Source: Devosia subaequoris (lineage in GTDB: Bacteria > Pseudomonadota > Alphaproteobacteria > Rhizobiales > Devosiaceae). Taken from it: a stretch of 64,000 nt of DNA. Below, piece after piece: positions 45,269 to 55,014 of this stretch; within the stretch, counting starts at the first letter, position 1; every line of letters begins with the position of its first letter. The DNA lies in the NCBI RefSeq assembly GCF_014197055.1, contig NZ_JACIEW010000003.1:124001-188000 (forward strand). Direction: 5' to 3'. A program made the translations under genes and the position numbers. The notes under the pieces were generated by a model, which saw nothing but the letters and a program-made list of their open reading frames with translations, had not been told where the DNA came from and did no database searches.

Positions 45269-46354
45269 TTAAGCTGGCGGAATCACGCCTTCGACATACC
45301 AGTCCATGCTGAGCAGCTCGGCATCGGTCAAGGTCACGCCGGCGGCCACCTTTTCGGCACCGGTATGATCGTTGATCGGACCGGTGAAGATGTTGAAGGA
45401 GCCATCGATCTGTCCGTTCTTCACGGCCTCAGCGGCAGCAACGACATCTTCGGGCACCTTCGGGCCATATTCGCCGATCATGACTTCGCCTTCGGCGAGA
45501 CCCGGCCAGCTATCCTTGCTCTCCCAGGTGCCGTCGAGAACGGCCTGAGCAGTCTTGACGTAGTGCGGGCCCCAATTGTCGATGATCGAGGTGAGCTGTG
45601 CCTGCGGCGCAAAGGCACTCATGTCGGCGCCCTGGCCAAAACCGCCTACAATGCCGCGTTCCTCGGCAACCTGCAGGGCGGCCGGACCATCCGTGTGCTG
45701 GGCAATGATGTCGATACCCTGGTCGATCATGGCGCGGGCCGCATCGGCTTCCTTGGCCGGGTCATTCCAGGTCGAAATATAGACCGGCGTGATGGTGAAG
45801 TCGGGATTGATCTTGCGCGCTGCGAGCACGAAAGAATTGATACCCATCACCACTTCGGGGATCGGGAACGAGCCGATATAACCGGCCTTGCCGGTCTTCG
45901 ACATATGCCCGGCAATGGTGCCGCAAACAGCGCGGCCTTCGTGGAAACGGGCATTGTAAGTACCCACATTATCCGCGCGCATATAGCCGGTGGCGTGTTC
46001 GAAGGTGATATCGGGGAACTGTTCGGCGACCTTGATCACCGAGTCACCAAAACCAAAGCTGGTGGCAAAGATGAGCTTGCAACCCTGCTGCGCCAATTCG
46101 CGCAGCACGCGTTCGCAGTCTGGACCTTCCGGCACGTTCTCGACATAAACAGTTTCGACGGCATCGCCGAGCTGCTCTTCGAGATAGAGCCGACCCTGGT
46201 TGTGCGCATAGTTCCAGCCATTGTCGTTGATCGTGCCGACCAGCACGAAGCCGACCTTGAGCGGTTCGGTCTGGGCAAAGGCCTTTGAGCCCAGCAGCGG
46301 CAGGGCTGCAGCGGCACCACCGATCTTGAGCAGGTTACGACGGTTTAGGGTCAT
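45269..46354 (-). CDS. BMP-family ABC transporter substrate-binding protein
   Basis: A 361-residue periplasmic binding protein of the Bmp/Med family (PF02608), which binds nucleosides and, in some systems, purine bases. A Tat-like leader, LNRRNLLKIGGAAAALPLLG, is followed by KVGFVLVGTINDNGWNYAHNQG and the typical GDSVIKVAEQFPDITF. The start at 46354 has AGGAGA before it. It is the last gene of a run of ATPase and two permeases, all between xdh and puuD, so a purine or urate ligand is likely (inference). Confidence 0.95.
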   Translation of the reverse strand: MTLNRRNLLKIGGAAAALPLLGSKAFAQTEPLKVGFVLVGTINDNGWNYAHNQGRLYLEEQLGDAVETVYVENVPEGPDCERVLRELAQQGCKLIFATSFGFGDSVIKVAEQFPDITFEHATGYMRADNVGTYNARFHEGRAVCGTIAGHMSKTGKAGYIGSFPIPEVVMGINSFVLAARKINPDFTITPVYISTWNDPAKEADAARAMIDQGIDIIAQHTDGPAALQVAEERGIVGGFGQGADMSAFAPQAQLTSIIDNWGPHYVKTAQAVLDGTWESKDSWPGLAEGEVMIGEYGPKVPEDVVAAAEAVKNGQIDGSFNIFTGPINDHTGAEKVAAGVTLTDAELLSMDWYVEGVIPPA

Positions 46355-46408
46355 CTGTTCTCTCCTGATTGACGTCATTGTTCATCGAAACGGTGGTCGT
46401 TCGCCATT

Positions 46409-47338
46409 TCAATTGCTGGGCAAGAACGGTCTGCCGAGACAGGCCGGAGCATTGGAAGAAGCATCACGCCGGATCGATATCAGCACCAGCACGACGACGG
46501 TGGCAAGATAGGGCATGGCGGCCCAGAGCTCGGCCGGGATGGCGGACAGTGGTCCACCGCCAGCCTTGGCGTAGAGCTCCATGGTCATGACCAACCCGAA
46601 CAAATAGGCGCCGGCCAGCAATCGGAACGGCTTCCAGCTTGCAAACACTACCAGCGCCACGGCGATCCAGCCGCGCCCGGCCGTCATGCGTTCTGCCCAT
46701 TGCGGGGTCAGCAGCAAGGGGAAGCAGGCCCCGGCAATGCCGGCCATGGCCCCACCAAAGGCGACCGCCCCATAGCGCACTGCGACCACGGAATAGCCGA
46801 TGGAATGGGCGGAATGATCATTTTCCCCCACCGCGCGCAGGATCAACCCGGAGCGGGTCTTTTTCAGGAACCACCAGACGGCGAACACCATGACGAATGA
46901 GAAATAGACCAGCGCGGAATAGCCGAACAGCACACGCCAGACGGGGTGGGCCGCCAGTTCCGCCGGAAACAGCGGCCCCAGCAGAGTCACCGGCCGGGCG
47001 GAATAACCCTGGCCCGCCAGTGCCGAAAAACCCGTGCCGAAAATGGTCAGCGCCAAACCCGTCGCGGTCTGGTTCGCAGACAGGCTCAAGGTCAGAAAAC
47101 CGAAAATCATCGAGGTTGCCACTCCGGCCCCGGCCGCCAGCAGGATCGCCAGGTAGTGGTTGCCGGTGGTGAAGACCACGACAAAGCCGGTAATAGCACC
47201 CACCAGCATCATGCCTTCGACGCCCAGATTTAGCACGCCGGACTTTTCGACCACCAGTTCGCCAAGGGCCGCGATCAGGATCGGGGTCGAGGCACCAACC
47301 ACGGTAACAATGATCGCTATGACCAGTTCCAGCGTCAT
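46409..47338 (-). CDS. BMP-type ABC transporter permease 2
   Basis: A 309-residue membrane protein of the branched-chain/ribose permease family (BPD_transp_2) with the block EKSGVLNLGVEGMMLVGA, typical of nucleoside (YufQ/NupC-like) permeases, and the coupling loop AVGENDHSAHSIGYSV. Its ATG overlaps the stop of the first permease. It is separated by 54 bases from the binding-protein gene. Confidence 0.94.
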   Translation of the reverse strand: MTLELVIAIIVTVVGASTPILIAALGELVVEKSGVLNLGVEGMMLVGAITGFVVVFTTGNHYLAILLAAGAGVATSMIFGFLTLSLSANQTATGLALTIFGTGFSALAGQGYSARPVTLLGPLFPAELAAHPVWRVLFGYSALVYFSFVMVFAVWWFLKKTRSGLILRAVGENDHSAHSIGYSVVAVRYGAVAFGGAMAGIAGACFPLLLTPQWAERMTAGRGWIAVALVVFASWKPFRLLAGAYLFGLVMTMELYAKAGGGPLSAIPAELWAAMPYLATVVVLVLISIRRDASSNAPACLGRPFLPSN

Positions 47339-48414
47339 ATGCCTGCCTCCGTCTGCGGCGCCACCCGCCTGAGCCGGTAGCGCACCAGGATGTCCCCGGC
47401 GAGCAGGAAAAACAGCATCATGGCCTGGAACACGCCCGTCGCCGAGTTCGACAACCCGATTGTGGTCTGCGCCACTTCACCACCCACAAAGGTGATTGCC
47501 ATGACAATTCCGGCAAAAATCACGCCGAGCGGATTTAGACGCCCGAGAAACGCGACGATAATCGCAGTGAAGCCATAATTGGTCGGGAAGCCCGGCACCA
47601 TGCGCTGGAACGGTCCGGCCACTTCAAGCATGCCGGCAAGTCCCGCCAACCCACCACTGACGAGCAGGGCCAGCCAGATCGTCTTGTTCTCAGAGAACCC
47701 GCCATAGCGGGCCGCGTGCGGCGCCGCGCCCACGACGCGCATCTGATAGCCGAACACCGAGCGCGACATGATGAACCAGGCGACCAGCGCGACGATGATG
47801 GCGATCGGCACACCCGCATGAACGATGGTTCCAGGGAAAATATTGGGTAACAGCGCCTCGCTGGCAAAACGTCGCGTCTGGGGAAAGCCCATGCCCATGG
47901 GGTCCTTCCAGGGCGCCCGCACCAGATAATAGATCAACTGCACCGATGCATAGGTCAGCATGAGCGAGGTCAGGATTTCATTGACGTTCAGCCGGGTCTT
48001 GAGCAGCGCAGGAATGGCGCCATAGGCAGCACCGCCGGCCGTCCCGGCCAGCATCATTGCCGGCAAGGTCCACCAGCCGCCCGCACCGTGGCTGGCCAAT
48101 GCCACCCAGGTCGCGGCCAACCCGCCCATGATGTATTGCCCCTCGGCACCGATATTCCACACATTGGCGCGGTAGGAGATCGAAAGCCCCACCCCGATGA
48201 TAATCAGCGGTGCTGCTTTCACGCCGAGGTCTTGCCACTTGTAGCTATTGGTCAGCGGCGTCAGAAAGATTTCCCGCACCGCGCCAATACCGTCAAAGCC
48301 AATGGCAGAAAAAATGATCGCACCAATGATCATCGTCAGAAGAACTGCCGCGACAGGCGTGGCATAGAGCATGAAACGGGATGGCTCGCGGCGCCTTTCC
48401 AGACGGAATTGCAT
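47335..48414 (-). CDS. BMP-type ABC transporter permease 1
   Basis: A 359-residue membrane permease of the same family (YufP/NupB-like). Family blocks are RANVWNIGAEGQYIMGG and the coupling-loop region VVGAAPHAARYGGFSENKTI. It begins at the stop of the ATPase gene (TAATG) and ends in an ATGA overlap with permease 2, so the three core subunits are translationally coupled. Confidence 0.94.
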   Translation of the reverse strand: MQFRLERRREPSRFMLYATPVAAVLLTMIIGAIIFSAIGFDGIGAVREIFLTPLTNSYKWQDLGVKAAPLIIIGVGLSISYRANVWNIGAEGQYIMGGLAATWVALASHGAGGWWTLPAMMLAGTAGGAAYGAIPALLKTRLNVNEILTSLMLTYASVQLIYYLVRAPWKDPMGMGFPQTRRFASEALLPNIFPGTIVHAGVPIAIIVALVAWFIMSRSVFGYQMRVVGAAPHAARYGGFSENKTIWLALLVSGGLAGLAGMLEVAGPFQRMVPGFPTNYGFTAIIVAFLGRLNPLGVIFAGIVMAITFVGGEVAQTTIGLSNSATGVFQAMMLFFLLAGDILVRYRLRRVAPQTEAGI

Positions 48415-49928
48415 TATGCAGCCTCCTCGCCATGCACACCGCCCATCAGCAGACCGATCTCCTCGACGCTGAAATCGCCAATAGGCCGGCTCGCACTCAA
48501 CCGCCCCATATTGATGACCGCCAGCGTGTCGCTGAGCGCCCGCAGTTCATCCAGATCCTGGCTGATCACCACGATTGCCGAACCAGCCGTGGCCAGATCG
48601 ACCAGCGCTTGATGGATGGCTGCGGCCGCGCCCGCATCAACCCCCCAGGTCGGCTGGCTGACCACCAGCACAGTGGGCTTTTGCAGGATCTCCCGACCCA
48701 TAATGTACTTCTGGAGATTGCCACCCGAAAGCGAACCGGCAGTCGCGGCCGGGCCAAGTGCCTTGACGGCGAAATCGGCGATGACCTTGCCGGTATAGGT
48801 CTTGGCAGCGCCCGAATTGATCAATCCCAGCATGACCATGCCGAGCCGATCACGTGCGGTGAGCACCGAATTGTCCGATAGGGAGAAATCACCCACCGCA
48901 GCGTGACCATTGCGCTCCTCGGGCACGGCGCACAATCCATGGCGCCGACGCTCCGTGGTGTCCATCAACCCAATGGCGCGTCCATCAATACTGATCGCTT
49001 CGCGCTCTTCACCCTTGAGCTCACCCGACAGCGCATCGAGCAAGGCGTTCTGCCCATTTCCCGCTACACCGGCAATCCCTAGAATTTCGCCCGCTCTCAC
49101 AGTGAAATTGACATCTGCCACGGGCACATCGAAATCACCGGTCTTCTTGGTCGTCAGCCCGTTCACGACCAGTTTCGGATCGCCAAATTTGCGTCCCTCG
49201 GGCTTGACGATGTCCTGCAATCCCGCGCCGATCATCTTCTCCGCCATGGAGCGGCTGGTCTCGGCCTGCGGATCGCAGGTATCAACAAGTTTCCCGCCGC
49301 GCAGGATCGTGGCGGTATCGCACAAGGCTTTGATTTCGTGCAGCTTGTGGGAAATATAAAGGATCGAACAACCCTCGCTGGCGAGTTGGCGCAGCACTGT
49401 GAACAACTGGTCCACTTCCTGCGGAGTGAGCACCGAGGTCGGCTCATCCATGATCAGCAGTTTCGGGTTCAGCAACAGCGCCCGCACGATTTCGATGCGT
49501 TGCCGCTCACCCACCGAAAGCGTAGCTACCGTCCGATGCGGATCGAGCAGCAATCCATATGTCTGCATGACCTCCCGAATGCGGGCTTCTAGGTCGCGGG
49601 ACGGGATTTTCGCGTCCATGCCAAGAGCAATGTTTTCGAGCACGGTCAGCGCTTCGAACAGCGAAAAATGCTGGAACACCATGCCAATGCCCAGCCTGCG
49701 GGCCGCTTTGGGGCTCGGCACCACCACCGGTTCGCCATTCCAGCGGATCTCGCCGCTATCAGGCTGCATGATGCCGTAGATCATCTTGACCAGAGTGGAT
49801 TTGCCCGCGCCATTCTCGCCCAGCAGCGCATGGATTTCACCCGGCTTGACCGCGAATGACACATGGTCATTGGCCAGAACGCCGGGAAACTGCTTGGTGA
49901 TGCCGCTCAACTCGAGCCGGTTGGGCAT
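48414..49928 (-). CDS. ABC transporter ATP-binding protein (two-domain, RbsA/YufO type)
   Basis: A protein of about 504 residues with two tandem ABC domains. The first has Walker A GENGAGKST, signature LSVGERQRIEI and Walker B LLIMDEP. The second has a degenerate Walker A (GVAGNGQNALL), signature LSGGNLQKYIMGREI and an altered Walker B (VLVVSQPTWGVD), as is usual for sugar/nucleoside importers. ATG at 49928 is used. A GTG at 49940 with GGGGGTG upstream would overlap xdhC by 11 bases and is a fair alternative. Confidence 0.95.
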   Translation of the reverse strand: MPNRLELSGITKQFPGVLANDHVSFAVKPGEIHALLGENGAGKSTLVKMIYGIMQPDSGEIRWNGEPVVVPSPKAARRLGIGMVFQHFSLFEALTVLENIALGMDAKIPSRDLEARIREVMQTYGLLLDPHRTVATLSVGERQRIEIVRALLLNPKLLIMDEPTSVLTPQEVDQLFTVLRQLASEGCSILYISHKLHEIKALCDTATILRGGKLVDTCDPQAETSRSMAEKMIGAGLQDIVKPEGRKFGDPKLVVNGLTTKKTGDFDVPVADVNFTVRAGEILGIAGVAGNGQNALLDALSGELKGEEREAISIDGRAIGLMDTTERRRHGLCAVPEERNGHAAVGDFSLSDNSVLTARDRLGMVMLGLINSGAAKTYTGKVIADFAVKALGPAATAGSLSGGNLQKYIMGREILQKPTVLVVSQPTWGVDAGAAAAIHQALVDLATAGSAIVVISQDLDELRALSDTLAVINMGRLSASRPIGDFSVEEIGLLMGGVHGEEAA

Positions 49929-49929
49929 A

Positions 49930-50790
49930 TCAAAATCCACTCGTCACCCCCGATCTTTTGGGGGTGGACACCTGCCCGACAGAAACTTCCCTTGCCCCAA
50001 TGTGAACCATAATTTCAGCCGCCGCCAGTGCCGCAATAACCGAAGGTCGTTTATCCCCAAGCCCTTGTGCGCCGATAGGCAAAATCAGACGCTCCAGATT
50101 TTGCCGGTCGCCCCCCTGCTCGACATACCAGCTCGCGAATCTTGCGCGCTTGGTCCGCGACCCGACCATGCCCACATAGGGACAATCGGGGCGCGCCAGC
50201 GCTTCATTGGCAATCAGGAAATCCAGCGCATGATCATGGGTCAGGATGACATAGGCGCTGCCCGCTGGCGCGGATCTTACCACCGCCTCCGGCATGGCCA
50301 CTCGACGATGCGGGACGCCCGGCGGCAAGGCCTCCAACTCGTCTTGCCGCGTGTCGATCACCTCAACCTTGACTGGCATCAGCAACAGGATTTGCGCCAG
50401 CACCCGTCCGACATGGCCCGCTCCAAAGACGTAGACATGGGCTGCCGAACTCTCGTCGGCTCTCACCCTGGCCAGTGTATCGCGCCGAACCGCGGCGTCC
50501 GCATAACGAAGCGTGACCGTGACCCGTCCGCCGCAACATTGACCGATTTCGGGGCCCAGCGGCACATCCATGGCCTCTTCGGCCCGCCCTTCGACAATCA
50601 AGCGGCGCGCATGCGCAATGACCATATATTCGAGAGCACCACCGCCGATTGTCCCGAAGATCGCTTCCATGCCCACCAGCATGAAGGTGCCTTGCTCCCT
50701 GGGCGAAGACCCGCGAACCGAAGTCAGTTCGCATGCAATCGCTTCGGGATTGGCAGCGAAAAAGACTTCAAGGGCAGCGGAAGCGGTCAT
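49930..50790 (-). CDS. xdhC: Xanthine dehydrogenase accessory protein XdhC
   Basis: A 286-residue chaperone that binds molybdenum cofactor, has it sulfurated and delivers it to XdhB. The N-terminal XdhC/CoxI part has CELTSVRGSSPREQGTFML and GTIGGGALEY, then the conserved GQCCGGRVTV cysteines, and a Rossmann part (VFGAGHVGRVLAQILLL; LTHDHALDF; VGMVGSRTKRA). It follows xdhB by 1 base and precedes the transporter ATPase almost without a gap. Confidence 0.96.
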   Translation of the reverse strand: MTASAALEVFFAANPEAIACELTSVRGSSPREQGTFMLVGMEAIFGTIGGGALEYMVIAHARRLIVEGRAEEAMDVPLGPEIGQCCGGRVTVTLRYADAAVRRDTLARVRADESSAAHVYVFGAGHVGRVLAQILLLMPVKVEVIDTRQDELEALPPGVPHRRVAMPEAVVRSAPAGSAYVILTHDHALDFLIANEALARPDCPYVGMVGSRTKRARFASWYVEQGGDRQNLERLILPIGAQGLGDKRPSVIAALAAAEIMVHIGAREVSVGQVSTPKRSGVTSGF

Positions 50791-50791
50791 A

Positions 50792-53119
50792 TCAGCTATT
50801 CTGCGCCCTTCTCAGGCGCTCGACGCCCATCAACACCCGCTCGGGCGTTACCGGCGTATCGAGTTGCGGAGCAATTCGATAGTCCGCCACACTTGCAACG
50901 GCCATGCTCAATGCCTCGACGACACTGATCGCCAGCATCAAAGGCGGCTCTCCGACTGCTTTGGAGCGCCCGATCGTCGGCTCGCGGTTCACCGACCATT
51001 CGGCGATCTTCACGTTGAAAATGGGGGGAACATCGGAAGCCAGCGGGATCTTGTAGGTCGATGGCGCATGGGTGCGCAACTGGCCCTTATCGTCCCAGAC
51101 TAACTCTTCCGTAGTCAGCCACCCCATGCCCTGGATGAAGCCACCCTCGATCTGCCCCAGGTCGATCGCCGGGTTCAGCGATTTGCCCACATCGTGCAGG
51201 ATATCGACGCGGTCTACCGTATATTCGCCGGTCAGCGTATCGATGGTCACCTCGCTGACCGAGGCACCATAAGCAAAATAATAGAACGGATGCCCACGGC
51301 CTGTTGCCCGGTCCCAATGAATTTTGGGCGTCTTGTAAAAGCCTGCTGCCGAAAGCTGCACCCGGTTCAAATAGGCGGATGCGGCCAGTTCGGCGAAGGG
51401 AATGTGTTTCTCGCCGACATCCAGCCCGCCGGTCACCCAGCGGCAGTCGGCCTCGTCTGCGTCATACAGCTTTGCCGCATGCGCCAGCATGCGAGCCTTG
51501 ATCTGCTCACAGGCATCCCAGGCCGCCATGCCGTTGAGGTCCGAACCAGACGATGCCGCAGTCGCCGACGTATTGGGCACCTTGCCGGTCGAGGTGGCCA
51601 TGATTTTGACCGTGTCCAGGTTGACCCCGAAGGCATCCGCTACCACCTGCGCGACCTTGATATAGAGCCCCTGCCCCATCTCCGTGCCGCCGTGACTCAA
51701 ATGGATCGAACCATCCTTATAGACATGCACAAGCGCCCCGGCCTGATTGTACCAGGTAGCGGTAAAGGAGATGCCGAACTTCACAGGCGTCAGGGCAATG
51801 CCCTTCTTGAGCACGGTATTCGACTTGTTAAAGTCCTGCACAGCCTGACGCCGGGCCTGATAGTCCGACGACGCTTCCAGTTCATCCACCACCCGATGGA
51901 TGATGTTGTCCTCCACGGTCTGATGGTAGGGCGTCACATTATTGGTATCGGTGCCGTAGAAATTCGCCTTGCGGATCTCCAGCGGATCCTTGCCCAGCGC
52001 ATAGGCGATATCTTCGATCCAGCGCTCGGTCGCCACCATGCCCTGTGGGCCACCAAAGCCGCGGAAGGCGGTGTTGGACACGGTATTGGTGTAAAGCGGT
52101 TCGGACCGAGCGCGCACCGCCGGGTACCAATACGCATTGTCGCAGTGAAACAGCGCACGGTCTGACACCGGCCCGGTCAGATCCGAAGAGAATCCGCCGC
52201 GCGCGCCATAGACGGCGTCCACGGCCAGGATTTTTCCTGTCTCATCGTAGCCGACATCATAGTCGACCACGAAATCGTGCCGCTTGCCGGTGGCTTGCAT
52301 GTCGTCGTCGCGGTCGGGCCGAATTTTGCAGGCGCGGTTCCACTTCTTGGCGGCCACCGCCGCAACTGCGGCAAAAAGATTGCCCTGCGTTTCCTTACCG
52401 CCGAAACCGCCACCCATGCGTCGCATATTGACGGTTACCGCATTGTGCCGGATCCCTAGAACTTGGGCGACCATCAACTGCACCTCGCTCGGATGCTGGG
52501 TCGATGAGTGCACGGTGACGTCTTCATCCTCGCCCGGCACCGCGAGCGCTATCTGCCCTTCCAGATAGAAGTGATCCTGCCCGCCAATGGCGATGGCACC
52601 CTTGGCGCGGCGCGGCGCGGCGGCCAGTCCAGCATCGACCTCGCCCCGTTCGAGCTTTAGTGGCTCGGTGACCAGCTTGCCGCCTGCGGCCTGGGCCGCC
52701 CGGACATCGGGAATATGCGGCAGATCGCGATACTCGACCTTGACCAAATGCGCAGCACGGCGCGCGGCGTCCCGCGTCTCGGCAATCACCGCGAACATCG
52801 GTTGTCCCCAGAACTGCACCTTACCCACGGCAAAGATCGGCTCATCATGCTTGTGGCTTGGCGAAACGTCGTTCTCGCCGGGAATATCCTCAGCCGTCAG
52901 CACGCCGATGACGCCTGGCGCCGCACGAACGGCATCGAGGTTCATCGAAACAATCTGCGCATGCGCCCTGGTCGAAAGCCCCAGATAGGCATGCATCGTG
53001 CCCACGGGCTCAATCATGTCGTCGATATATTCGGCCGTGCCGGTCACATGTTTCGGCCCGCTATCATGCCGCGTGGGCGCGTGGAGTGTCGCAAGAGTGA
53101 TATTGCTCTGCTTGTTCAT
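50792..53119 (-). CDS. xdhB: Xanthine dehydrogenase molybdenum-binding subunit
   Basis: A 775-residue large subunit that hydroxylates hypoxanthine and xanthine to urate at a molybdopterin centre. Signs are the HVTGTAEYIDD start region, MGGGFGGKETQGN in the cofactor domain, NTAFRGFGGPQG, GGTEMGQGLYIKVAQ, and the catalytic Glu region GEPPLMLAISVVEAL near the end. The ATG at 53119 overlaps the xdhA stop (TGATG). The small-then-large order is the rhizobial one. Confidence 0.97.
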   Translation of the reverse strand: MNKQSNITLATLHAPTRHDSGPKHVTGTAEYIDDMIEPVGTMHAYLGLSTRAHAQIVSMNLDAVRAAPGVIGVLTAEDIPGENDVSPSHKHDEPIFAVGKVQFWGQPMFAVIAETRDAARRAAHLVKVEYRDLPHIPDVRAAQAAGGKLVTEPLKLERGEVDAGLAAAPRRAKGAIAIGGQDHFYLEGQIALAVPGEDEDVTVHSSTQHPSEVQLMVAQVLGIRHNAVTVNMRRMGGGFGGKETQGNLFAAVAAVAAKKWNRACKIRPDRDDDMQATGKRHDFVVDYDVGYDETGKILAVDAVYGARGGFSSDLTGPVSDRALFHCDNAYWYPAVRARSEPLYTNTVSNTAFRGFGGPQGMVATERWIEDIAYALGKDPLEIRKANFYGTDTNNVTPYHQTVEDNIIHRVVDELEASSDYQARRQAVQDFNKSNTVLKKGIALTPVKFGISFTATWYNQAGALVHVYKDGSIHLSHGGTEMGQGLYIKVAQVVADAFGVNLDTVKIMATSTGKVPNTSATAASSGSDLNGMAAWDACEQIKARMLAHAAKLYDADEADCRWVTGGLDVGEKHIPFAELAASAYLNRVQLSAAGFYKTPKIHWDRATGRGHPFYYFAYGASVSEVTIDTLTGEYTVDRVDILHDVGKSLNPAIDLGQIEGGFIQGMGWLTTEELVWDDKGQLRTHAPSTYKIPLASDVPPIFNVKIAEWSVNREPTIGRSKAVGEPPLMLAISVVEALSMAVASVADYRIAPQLDTPVTPERVLMGVERLRRAQNS

Positions 53120-54585
53120 CACGCCACCTCCCTCGCCAGACGCTCACTCCGCTCCTGTGTCCACAGGAAGAAGCGCTTGAGCAGGTTCTGTGCTGCAAGC
53201 ATGCGGTAATCGGCCGACGCGCGCATGTCGCTGATCGGCTGATAGTCCTCGGCAAAGGCGGCGATCGCCGCCTCGATAGTCTCCATCGACCAGGGCTGAC
53301 CAATCAGCGCCGCCTCGACCGCCTTCGCGCGCTTGGGGGTCGCGGCCATGCCGCCAAATGCAATGCGCACCATGCCCACCGAGCCGGCATCGTTGATAAA
53401 CACACGGAACGCGCCGCACAGCGCAGAGATGTCCTCTTCTCGCCGCTTGGAGAGCTTGTAGGTGGCGAACTTCTCGCCAGCCGGCAGCAGCGGCAGCGTT
53501 ACGCTCTCGACAAATTCCCCGGGCTGCCGATCCTGCTTGCCATAAGCCAGGAAATAGTCCTCGAGCTTGATCTCGCGCCGATGCGCGCCCTTGCGCAAAT
53601 GCAGCTTGGCCCCCAGGGCGATGAAGGGTGGCGGCGTGTCACCAATGGGCGAACCATTGGCGATATTGCCCCCAATTGTCCCCATATTGCGGATCTGCTC
53701 GCCCGCAACCCGGTCCCATAGCTCGGTCAGTTCAGGAAAACTTGACGCAATGACCGGCTGCGCCTCCGAATAGGACACCCCGGCATAAAACCGCACTTCG
53801 CTGTCATTCTCGGCGATTCGCTTCAACTCCTGCAGGTGCCCGATGAAGATGACCGGCCCGATATCGCGCATGAACTTAGTGACCCACAGGCCCACATCGG
53901 TCGAGCCCGCAACAATCCGCGCTTCGGGATTAGCCTCGTAAACCGCCGCAAAATCATCAAGCGAAGCCGGGATGATGACCCGCTTGCTGCCCTCGCCGAT
54001 TTCCACACGGCGACCATCGTGCAATGCCTGGAGCGTCTCCTTCACCGCGATGCGTTCGGCCCAAAGCGGATCACCCTGCGGCTGTCCGTAGGTTCCCATC
54101 TTTTCCCCGGCGCGGATAATCGGCGCATATCCTGTGCAACGGCACAGATTACCCTGCAACGCCTTCTCGATGGCCGCCCGCGACGGATCGGGATTGCGCA
54201 TCCAGAGCCCGTAAAGGCTCATCACAAATCCAGGCGTGCAGAAGCCGCATTGCGAACCATGATAATCCACCATGGCCTGTTGCACCGGATGAAGTGTACC
54301 GTTCTCGCCGCGCAGATGCTCGATAGTCACCACATGCGTTCCGTGCAGGCTACCGACGAAGCGAATGCAGGCGGTCACCGAGTCATAGATGACTTCATCA
54401 TCCATCAGCCGACCGACCAGAACCGTGCAGGCACCGCAATCACCCTCGGCACAGCCTTCCTTGGAGCCGCGCAGCCGCCGCTCCAGCCGCAGCCAGTCGA
54501 GCAGGGTCAGGTCGGGCGGCACCTCGGTCAGCGTCACCGCTTCCCCGTTGAGCAGGAATTTCAGGGCATTGGCGACTTCGACCAT
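53119..54585 (-). CDS. xdhA: Xanthine dehydrogenase FeS/FAD subunit
   Basis: A 488-residue small subunit. It has a plant-type 2Fe-2S domain (CAEGDCGAC; first 80 residues), a second 2Fe-2S domain (CGFCTPGFVMSLY and NLCRCTGY), and an FAD domain with VAGSTDVGLWVTKF and the GGNIANGSPIGD loop. It transfers electrons from the molybdenum site to NAD. It starts 3 bases after the uraH stop and overlaps xdhB. Confidence 0.97.
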   Translation of the reverse strand: MVEVANALKFLLNGEAVTLTEVPPDLTLLDWLRLERRLRGSKEGCAEGDCGACTVLVGRLMDDEVIYDSVTACIRFVGSLHGTHVVTIEHLRGENGTLHPVQQAMVDYHGSQCGFCTPGFVMSLYGLWMRNPDPSRAAIEKALQGNLCRCTGYAPIIRAGEKMGTYGQPQGDPLWAERIAVKETLQALHDGRRVEIGEGSKRVIIPASLDDFAAVYEANPEARIVAGSTDVGLWVTKFMRDIGPVIFIGHLQELKRIAENDSEVRFYAGVSYSEAQPVIASSFPELTELWDRVAGEQIRNMGTIGGNIANGSPIGDTPPPFIALGAKLHLRKGAHRREIKLEDYFLAYGKQDRQPGEFVESVTLPLLPAGEKFATYKLSKRREEDISALCGAFRVFINDAGSVGMVRIAFGGMAATPKRAKAVEAALIGQPWSMETIEAAIAAFAEDYQPISDMRASADYRMLAAQNLLKRFFLWTQERSERLAREVA

Positions 54586-54588
54586 GGT

Positions 54589-54936
54589 TCAGCTCCCCCG
54601 ATAGGTGGAATAGGCAAAGGGGCTCACCAGCAGCGGCACGTGATAATGCTTGTCTTCAGAAATCGTGAAGCGGATCGGCACAATATCGAGAAACGGAGTT
54701 TCGGGGCCGACGCCGATTCTCTCGAAATACTGCCCCACATGGAAGCGGATCTCATATTCGCCATGCTGGAATTCTTCGCCCAGCAATGGCTGATCCACCC
54801 GCCCGTCTTCATTGGTGTAGCTGTCGAGCAGGTGATGCGTGTGGTCTCCATGTACATAGTGCAGTTCCAGCCGCATGCCGCGCGCCGGCCTGCCATGCAT
54901 GGTGTCCAGGACATGGGTGGTGAGCGCTCCGCCCAT
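54589..54936 (-). CDS. uraH: 5-hydroxyisourate hydrolase
   Basis: A transthyretin-like HIU hydrolase (115 residues) converting 5-hydroxyisourate to OHCU. The N-terminal signature is [14 protein letters not shown] (active His8), a central block reads [16 protein letters not shown], and the C-terminal YRGS tetrapeptide is intact. The ATG at 54936 is chosen; the open frame upstream crosses the promoter. It is the first gene of the long uraH-xdhABC-transporter run and is divergent from a LysR gene, with a LysR-type box between them. Confidence 0.96.
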   Translation of the reverse strand: MGGALTTHVLDTMHGRPARGMRLELHYVHGDHTHHLLDSYTNEDGRVDQPLLGEEFQHGEYEIRFHVGQYFERIGVGPETPFLDIVPIRFTISEDKHYHVPLLVSPFAYSTYRGS

Positions 54937-54989
54937 TTTGCTGCTCCGTATTCGTTCCCCGAAAGGCACAATAGCACGGGCACTTGCTC

Positions 54990-55002
54990 TTGATACTCTC
55001 AA
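54990..55002. promoter_or_regulatory. LysR-type binding box between uraH and the LysR gene
   Basis: TTGATACTCTCAA is a dyad (TTGA-N5-TCAA) of the classic T-N11-A form, 13 bases before the ATG at 55015 and 53 before the uraH start. Its place in the 78-base divergent gap makes it a likely site for the adjacent regulator to control both itself and the xanthine/urate operon. Confidence 0.6.
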
Positions 55003-55014
55003 ATTGGAAGCAAT

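Noticed and set aside
45194..46288. A 364-codon plus-strand frame opposite the BMP binding protein
   Set aside because: It is a shadow of a gene with clear leader and family motifs; it also starts within the terminator region.
48414..49928. Degenerate second ABC domain as a sign of decay
   Set aside because: The altered Walker motifs of the second half are usual for RbsA-type two-domain ATPases.
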